Positions 59,449 to 64,000 of a stretch of 64,000 nt of DNA are shown piece after piece. The stretch lies in NCBI GenBank assembly GCA_024276195.1, contig JAJRXR010000069.1, forward strand, positions 1 through 64,000, read 5' to 3'. The notes below the pieces were generated by a model. The model saw only the letters and a program-made list of their open reading frames with translations. It was not told the DNA's origin and did not search any database. This DNA is from Planctomycetota bacterium (GTDB lineage: Bacteria > Planctomycetota > Phycisphaerae > Phycisphaerales > UBA1924). A program made the position numbers and the translations under genes. Numbering within the stretch: the first letter of the stretch is position 1; each line of letters begins with the position of its first letter.

Positions 59449-60647
59449 TCCACAATCTTCAGCACCCGTCCGCCCCGCATATCCAGGACGTATAGCTCCC
59501 CGTCGTTGTCGCGTCCGAAGCTGCTGATGGCCTGGGCCGAGCCGCTCGGGCCGAAGCCGGCTTTGAACGACTCGGTGATCTCCACCACGTCGTCCGCCCG
59601 CCAGTTCTCGCCGAGCTTGAACGTCCAGACTCGCCCGGACATGAAGTCGGCGACGATGTAGCGTCCGAGGAGCTTGGGGATGGTCTTGCCCTCGTAGACA
59701 TAGCCGCCGGTGATCGACGCGAGCGGGTGGTGGCGGTAGACGAACACGGGCGCCTCGAGGCCGCGCTTGCGGTGGACCTCGGCGTCGAGCTTGGGCGGGT
59801 CCTGAAACTTGGCGCGTCCGGGCTTGAAGCGTCCGTCGCCTTCCATGACTTTCCAGCCGTAGTTCTCGCCGCCCTTGGAGGCGCCCCGCTGGACGTGGAC
59901 TTCCTCAAACCGGTTCTGCCCGACGTCGGCGATCCAGAGGTTGGCGTCGGAGTCGAACTCGAGTCGCCAGGGGTTGCGCAGGCCGTAGGCCCAGATTTCG
60001 TCGCGCGCGGCGGTGTCCTCGGTGAAGGGGTTGTCGCCCGGGATGGCGTACTTCTTGCCGTCGTCGGGCTCCCCGGTCACGTCGAGGCGCAGGATTTTGC
60101 CGAGGAGTGTGTCGAGCCTCTGCCCGGCGTTGTGCGGGTCGTTGGCGGCGCCGCCATCGCCCATGCCGATGTAGAGCATGCCGTCGGGTCCAAACCGAAT
60201 ACACCCGCCGTTGTGGTTGCCGTAGGGCTGCTTGATCTCGATGAGGATCTCTTCGGAGTCCATGTCGGCGCTGTGCTCGTCGGCGGCGAAGAAGCGGCTG
60301 ACGCGCGTCGAGCCGTCCTTGGCGGTGTAGTTCACATAAAAGAAGCCGTTGTCCTCAAAGCCGGGGTCGAACGCGAGTCCGAGGAGCCCCTGTTCCCAGT
60401 TCTGGGTGCTGAAGTCGGAGGTGTCGATGGAGAAGAAGGCGTCGTCGAGCAGCGCGTCGTCCTCGATGATGCGGATTTTTCCGCCCTGCTCGACCACATA
60501 GAACCGCTCCTCGCTCGACGGGTCCGGGGCGAAGTCCACGGGTTTGGAGAGCCCCGAGACCCAGGCCTCGACGGTCTGGGCGGCGGCGCCCGGGGCCAGG
60601 ACGAGCGGCAGCGAGAGGGCGGCGACGGTAAGGAGGCTCTTGGTCAT
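59445..60647 (-). CDS. Exported glucose/sorbosone dehydrogenase-like PQQ protein
   Basis: 400 residues from ATG at 60647. Signal peptide about 1-24 (ending AAAQ). A six-bladed GSDH beta-propeller with NHNGGCIRFGPDGMLYIGMGDGG-type sequence (quoted in part), ENYGWKVMEGDG and YRHHPLASITGGYVY. It resembles Yli-type soluble aldose dehydrogenases, which use PQQ and calcium in the periplasm; the substrate is not known. Its 3' end was copied into the zinc-ribbon cluster. Confidence 0.88.
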   Translation of the reverse strand: MTKSLLTVAALSLPLVLAPGAAAQTVEAWVSGLSKPVDFAPDPSSEERFYVVEQGGKIRIIEDDALLDDAFFSIDTSDFSTQNWEQGLLGLAFDPGFEDNGFFYVNYTAKDGSTRVSRFFAADEHSADMDSEEILIEIKQPYGNHNGGCIRFGPDGMLYIGMGDGGAANDPHNAGQRLDTLLGKILRLDVTGEPDDGKKYAIPGDNPFTEDTAARDEIWAYGLRNPWRLEFDSDANLWIADVGQNRFEEVHVQRGASKGGENYGWKVMEGDGRFKPGRAKFQDPPKLDAEVHRKRGLEAPVFVYRHHPLASITGGYVYEGKTIPKLLGRYIVADFMSGRVWTFKLGENWRADDVVEITESFKAGFGPSGSAQAISSFGRDNDGELYVLDMRGGRVLKIVE

Positions 60648-60771
60648 GCCCTGAGCGTATCGCGTCCGAGAAAGGAAGGGCGGGGCGGGCGGCGAGCCTG
60701 TCCGGAGAGATTGAATCCCCACCTGTGGATCTGAGATGGGGCTCCCGACGCAACCGGCGTATCCGCCGTTG

Positions 60772-60777
60772 TATACT
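60772..60777 (+). promoter_or_regulatory. -10 box of panB (leaderless arrangement)
   Basis: TATACT lies 6 nt before the GTG at 60784. No good -35 is seen at the expected position. The spacing matches other genes in this window with leaderless-type promoters. Confidence 0.5.
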
Positions 60778-60783
60778 CAGGTT

Positions 60784-61731
60784 GTGTACGAGAGCAAGAA
60801 AAACGCCCCGGGCGCCCCCCAGCCCGAGCCCCGCTCCAAGCCGATTACGCTGCGCACGCTCGTGCGGATGGCGGGCAACAACGAGCCCTTCGCCTGCCTG
60901 ACCGCCTACGACGCGACGATGGCCAGGTGGCTCGAACGCGCCGGTGTGCACCTGCTACTCGTGGGCGACTCGGCGGCCCAGCTGATCCTGGGGCATGAGC
61001 GCACGACGGACATGCCGCTGGGGTTTGCGGTCGAGCTGACCGCCGCCGTCAAGCGCGGCGCCCCGAACACGCTGGTCATGGCCGACATGCCCTTCCTCAC
61101 GGCTCATGTCTCGGACGAGGACGCGATCCGCAACGCGGCCCGCTTCGTCACCGAGGGCAAGGCGGATATCGTCAAGGTCGAGGCCGACGCCTCCATGGCG
61201 GATCGCATCTCGCAGATGACCCGCGCGGGGATCGCGGTCTGTGCGCACGTCGGGCTGCGCCCGCAGCAGGTCGCGCTCACGGGGGGCTACCGCGCCGCGG
61301 GGCGAACCGCGATCCAGGCCGAGCAGGTCATCAACGACGCGGTCGCGCTCGAGCAGGGCGGCGCCGTGATGCTGCTCGTCGAGGCGACGCCCCCGGAGGT
61401 GTGCCGGGCGCTTGTTGAGCGGACGAGCGTCCCGGTGATCGGGATTGGCGCGGGGACGTCGTGCCACGGGCAGGTTCTTGTGATTCAGGATCTGCTGGGT
61501 CTGACCGATCACCCGCCGAGGTTCGCCGACCCGGTCGCGGACCTTGGTACGGAAATAGTTCGGGCGGCTCAGGAGTGGGTCTCCCGGGTCGCCCGGGGCG
61601 AGATCGGCGGGCAGCGGTACACGATGAGCGAGGGGGAAGCCCGGAAACTGGGCATTCAGTCTGACGAACAAGGCTCACGGGGCGCTGGCCCTGCTCCCAT
61701 GCCCAGGCCCTCGACCAAGAACCCGTCCTGA
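60784..61731 (+). CDS. panB: 3-methyl-2-oxobutanoate hydroxymethyltransferase
   Basis: 315 residues from the GTG at 60784; an ATG at 60736 in the same frame is possible but lies upstream of the -10 box. KPITLRTL, LTAYDATMARWLERAG, VGDSAAQLILGHERT, KVEADASM and VCAHVGLRPQQ are PanB motifs, with Mg-binding Asp residues and the catalytic Glu. It makes ketopantoate for coenzyme A. The C-terminal tail of about 30 residues is extra and Pro-rich. Confidence 0.92.
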   Translation: MYESKKNAPGAPQPEPRSKPITLRTLVRMAGNNEPFACLTAYDATMARWLERAGVHLLLVGDSAAQLILGHERTTDMPLGFAVELTAAVKRGAPNTLVMADMPFLTAHVSDEDAIRNAARFVTEGKADIVKVEADASMADRISQMTRAGIAVCAHVGLRPQQVALTGGYRAAGRTAIQAEQVINDAVALEQGGAVMLLVEATPPEVCRALVERTSVPVIGIGAGTSCHGQVLVIQDLLGLTDHPPRFADPVADLGTEIVRAAQEWVSRVARGEIGGQRYTMSEGEARKLGIQSDEQGSRGAGPAPMPRPSTKNPS

Positions 61732-61774
61732 GCGGCTCTCCCGCTCGCTCGACACCCCTCCGAAGGGAGTTTCC

Positions 61775-63208
61775 ATGCGTCGCTTTATCGCGTTCGGACC
61801 CGCGCTCGTGGTGCTGATGACGTGCGCCGTGGCGTTGCTGGCGGCACCGGCGATCTTCGCCCGCTTCGCCCACGTCCAGACCCGCGCCGAGGTCCACCTC
61901 GCGCGCCAGATCGTTTCAGACGACGACGTGCTGGCGCGGATCGACCGGGCGGTGGCGTCGATCGCGGACAGCGTCCGACCCTCGATCGTCCACATTACCC
62001 CGCCGCGCAGCGCCCGAGGGTTCAGCTTCCGCGGCGCGAGCGGCGCCGGCTGGGCCTACGACACCACGGGGCACATCGTCACCAACGCCCACGTCGTCCG
62101 CGGCTCCGAACGCTTCAGCGTGGAGTTCAACGACGGGCGCGTCGCCAGCGCAAAGCTGATCGGCGCCGACCCGTACACCGACGTTGCCGTGATCAAGGTC
62201 GATCTAGCGAGCGCCCTGATCCCGATGGTCCGCGCCTCGGCCTCGCACCCGCGCCAGGGCGAGCGCGTGTTCGCGTTCGGCTCGCCCTTCGGCTTCAAGT
62301 TCTCCATGTCCGAGGGCATCATCTCGGGTCTCGGGCGAGCCCCGCAGACGGCAAGCCCGTTCGGCGGCTACACCAACTTCATCCAGACCGACGCCGCGGT
62401 TAACCCGGGCAACTCGGGCGGGCCGCTGATCAACATCCGGGGCGAGATCATCGGCATGAACGTCGCCATCGCCACGGGCGCCGACACGTCGGGCTCCGAG
62501 GCGAGCACGGGCGATTCTGCGGGCATCTCCTTCGCCATCCCCATCGCCACCATCGAGCCCATTGTGTCGCAGCTGATCGAAACCGGGCGCGTCTCGCGCG
62601 GGTTCCTGGGCGTCTCGTTCTCCTCGTTCGCGATCGAGCGCCTCGAGACCGACAACGAGTTCATCCGGGGGCTCAAGGTCAGCGATGTGGTCGCGGGTGG
62701 TCCGGCGCAGGACGCGGGCCTGCGGGCGGGCGACATCATCACGCAGATCATGGGCCAGCCGGTGACAGATTCTGAGATCCTCAGCGCGTTGATCGGCTCG
62801 TCGCCCGCGGGCGCCGTGATCCCGCTGACGGTGTACTCCGAGAACGCCGGGAGCACGCGGAGTGTTTCTGTCACGCTCGGCGCCATGCCCGACGAGGTCC
62901 TCGCGCAGCGTTCGAGCGGCTCGATCATGACCCAGCTCGGCGCCGTCATCGGCTCGCAGCGCCAGCGTCCGGACCAGGTCCCGGCGCTGGTGACGGGCGT
63001 CGCCCCGGGCTCGATCGCCGACGACGCCGGGCTCGAGTCGGGCCAGCTCGTCACCCACGTCAACGGCGTGCCCGTCGAGACCGCAGAGGACGTCTTCGTC
63101 GAGCTGATTCGCCAGGACGCGCTCATCGGCAAGCGCGTCACGCTCAGCGTCGTCGGCCCGGGCGACACCGACGCCCCCCAGGACCTGACCTTCCGTCTCG
63201 TCCCCTGA
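61775..63208 (+). CDS. HtrA/DegP-like periplasmic serine protease with two PDZ domains
   Basis: 477 residues. An N-terminal signal anchor (about 5-30) is followed by the trypsin-like domain with the catalytic triad His in TNAHVV, Asp in TDVAVIKV and Ser in NPGNSGGPLI. PDZ1 (about 275-370) and PDZ2 (about 385-470) follow. Role: quality control of exported proteins. A strong GAAGGAG site precedes the ATG. It lies 43 nt after panB. Confidence 0.93.
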   Translation: MRRFIAFGPALVVLMTCAVALLAAPAIFARFAHVQTRAEVHLARQIVSDDDVLARIDRAVASIADSVRPSIVHITPPRSARGFSFRGASGAGWAYDTTGHIVTNAHVVRGSERFSVEFNDGRVASAKLIGADPYTDVAVIKVDLASALIPMVRASASHPRQGERVFAFGSPFGFKFSMSEGIISGLGRAPQTASPFGGYTNFIQTDAAVNPGNSGGPLINIRGEIIGMNVAIATGADTSGSEASTGDSAGISFAIPIATIEPIVSQLIETGRVSRGFLGVSFSSFAIERLETDNEFIRGLKVSDVVAGGPAQDAGLRAGDIITQIMGQPVTDSEILSALIGSSPAGAVIPLTVYSENAGSTRSVSVTLGAMPDEVLAQRSSGSIMTQLGAVIGSQRQRPDQVPALVTGVAPGSIADDAGLESGQLVTHVNGVPVETAEDVFVELIRQDALIGKRVTLSVVGPGDTDAPQDLTFRLVP

Positions 63209-63225
63209 CGCGGTGCGCTGCTTCA

Positions 63226-63293
63226 TCCGAGCCGCGAGCGTGAGCTCGTGCGGGCGTACCAATACTGCGCGAGCTTACGCTCGCGGCTCGGAT
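63226..63293. repeat. REP-type palindrome, second copy of the 46101 family
   Basis: Inverted repeat CCGAGCCGCGAGCGTGAGC ... GCTTACGCTCGCGGCTCGG, between the convergent protease and YdjY-like genes. It may terminate both. Confidence 0.75.
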
Positions 63294-63299
63294 AAACAA

Positions 63300-64000
63300 T
63301 CACTCCGCGCTCAGGCGCACCACCACCCGTGTCTTGAACTCGGGCACGAGGTCCGGGTTGGCGATCCACACCGGCTCATCGATCCCCGCCTCCGGGCTGA
63401 ACCCGTCTCGGAGCGCGACCGTCGCCCCGCCGGTCGAGGGCGCTCGCACGCGAGCGTTGGCGAACATCGCCAGCCCGACGACCAGCCCGGTCCCGTCGGC
63501 GTCGTACACCTCGCGCCCGCGGTGCTCGATGACGCGCGAGCCGGTAAAGACCCACCCGCTGGTGGTAAATGCTTCGCCGGACTCGGCGTGCCGAATCCAG
63601 TTCGCAGCGTCTGTCTCGATCTCGCGCCCCGACGCGTCGGTGTAGGCGATGCGGACGCGGACGCCGTCGCCGGCGGGCGCGAGCGCGTCCTTGCCCCGTC
63701 CAGCCGGCGCCCCCGGGGCGCCGGGGGTCAGCCCGATGAGGAGCATCGCCGCGTGGATGTGCGACGGGCGGGCCTCGGTCATCACCAGCGCCTCGTGCTC
63801 GCGCGTCCCGCGTGTGCAGGCGATCACCTCGAGGTACACATCGGGCGTGTCGGCGTGATGGGCGTCGATGGGCACGATGCCATCGAACTCGACGATCCGG
63901 CGCTGCGCGTCGATCCGGACATGCTCGAACACCTCACGAAAGGCGCCGGTGTCCGCGTCGATTTCGGGGGCGCCCTGCGCCCCAGCGTCGGCGGGTTCTT
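63300..64000 (-). CDS. YdjY-domain-like protein, 5' end beyond the window
   Basis: At least 232 residues; the frame stays open to the window edge (EPADAGAQGAPEID upstream of the internal GTG at 63932), so the true start is outside. HEALVMTEARPSHIHAAMLLIGL resembles the YdjY domain (quoted in part), found in planctomycete exported proteins. The rest is beta-rich with NWIRHAESGEAFTTSGWVFTGS. Function unknown. Confidence 0.7.
   Translation of the reverse strand, partial: EPADAGAQGAPEIDADTGAFREVFEHVRIDAQRRIVEFDGIVPIDAHHADTPDVYLEVIACTRGTREHEALVMTEARPSHIHAAMLLIGLTPGAPGAPAGRGKDALAPAGDGVRVRIAYTDASGREIETDAANWIRHAESGEAFTTSGWVFTGSRVIEHRGREVYDADGTGLVVGLAMFANARVRAPSTGGATVALRDGFSPEAGIDEPVWIANPDLVPEFKTRVVVRLSAE

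Overview
The window is about 64 kb of GC-rich bacterial chromosome. It looks like a planctomycete, most likely of the Phycisphaerae type. That is an inference from several signs: membrane proteins with a C-terminal Cys-x2-Cys-x-Tyr ... Cys-Pro-x-Cys-Gly zinc ribbon, a YdjY-like protein, many short REP-type palindromes, lpxB, a clade II nitrous oxide reductase cluster, and the pairing of LysW-type lysine genes with Xanthomonas-type arginine genes. No plasmid, phage or CRISPR was seen.

Layout. (1) 0.05-0.16 kb: tRNA-Asp and its terminator. (2) 0.2-8.1 kb: a nos cluster, read on the minus strand as Rrf2 regulator, dihaem cytochrome c, nosZ, nosB-like, nosD, nosF, nosY, nosL. (3) 8.4-11.2 kb: a SulP anion transporter, an AhpD-like protein and a rhodanese. 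(4) 11.3-21.8 kb: a chemosensory cluster without motility genes (cheB, cheX, cheY, HDOD, cheD, cheR, soluble MCP, cheW, cheA, then divergent cheX and cheY). (5) 21.8-33.5 kb: two adjacent minus-strand operons. lysW-X-Y-Z-K makes lysine from alpha-aminoadipate on the LysW carrier protein. argR-argF'-argG-argE'-argAB-argC-argH makes arginine through N-acetylcitrulline. (6) 33.6-49.5 kb: housekeeping and signalling genes, namely a cation/proton antiporter, nadK, dxs, a prenyl diphosphate synthase, an ExbB/TolQ/MotA protein, ptsN, rsmB, a two-component pair with an XRE-type output domain, lpxB and an AGCS symporter. (7) 49.6-59.5 kb: a rearrangement-rich accessory stretch with palindromes, gene tails, duplicated gene ends, an alpha-carbonic anhydrase, a rearranged D-amino-acid oxidase, a TetR cassette, an ABC-F ATPase and three zinc-ribbon membrane proteins. 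(8) 59.5-64 kb: a glucose/sorbosone dehydrogenase, panB, an HtrA-like protease and a YdjY-like gene cut by the window edge.

Most striking points. The lysW operon has a short leader reading frame rich in Lys and Arg codons. It is followed by a hairpin plus T-tract, and a 9-base segment inside the leader can pair with the hairpin's 5' arm; this is the arrangement expected of a ribosome-mediated lysine attenuator. The D-amino-acid oxidase is circularly permuted: the usual C-terminal segment comes first and is joined to the FAD-binding Rossmann start by a linker that is itself a copy of an intergenic palindrome. Two otherwise intact genes, dxs and the AGCS symporter, each carry one in-frame stop codon, and in both cases the next codon is TGG. 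Several promoters place the -10 box 6 nt before the start codon, which points to leaderless mRNAs.

How the genes fit together. The lysine and arginine operons are parallel pathways with paralogous kinase, reductase and hydrolase steps. They keep apart by using different protecting groups (LysW versus acetyl). No aminotransferase (LysJ/ArgD) is present, so that step must be encoded elsewhere. The nos genes form one co-oriented unit, with nosD to nosL in 4-nt overlaps, under a likely iron-sulfur or NO-responsive Rrf2 regulator.
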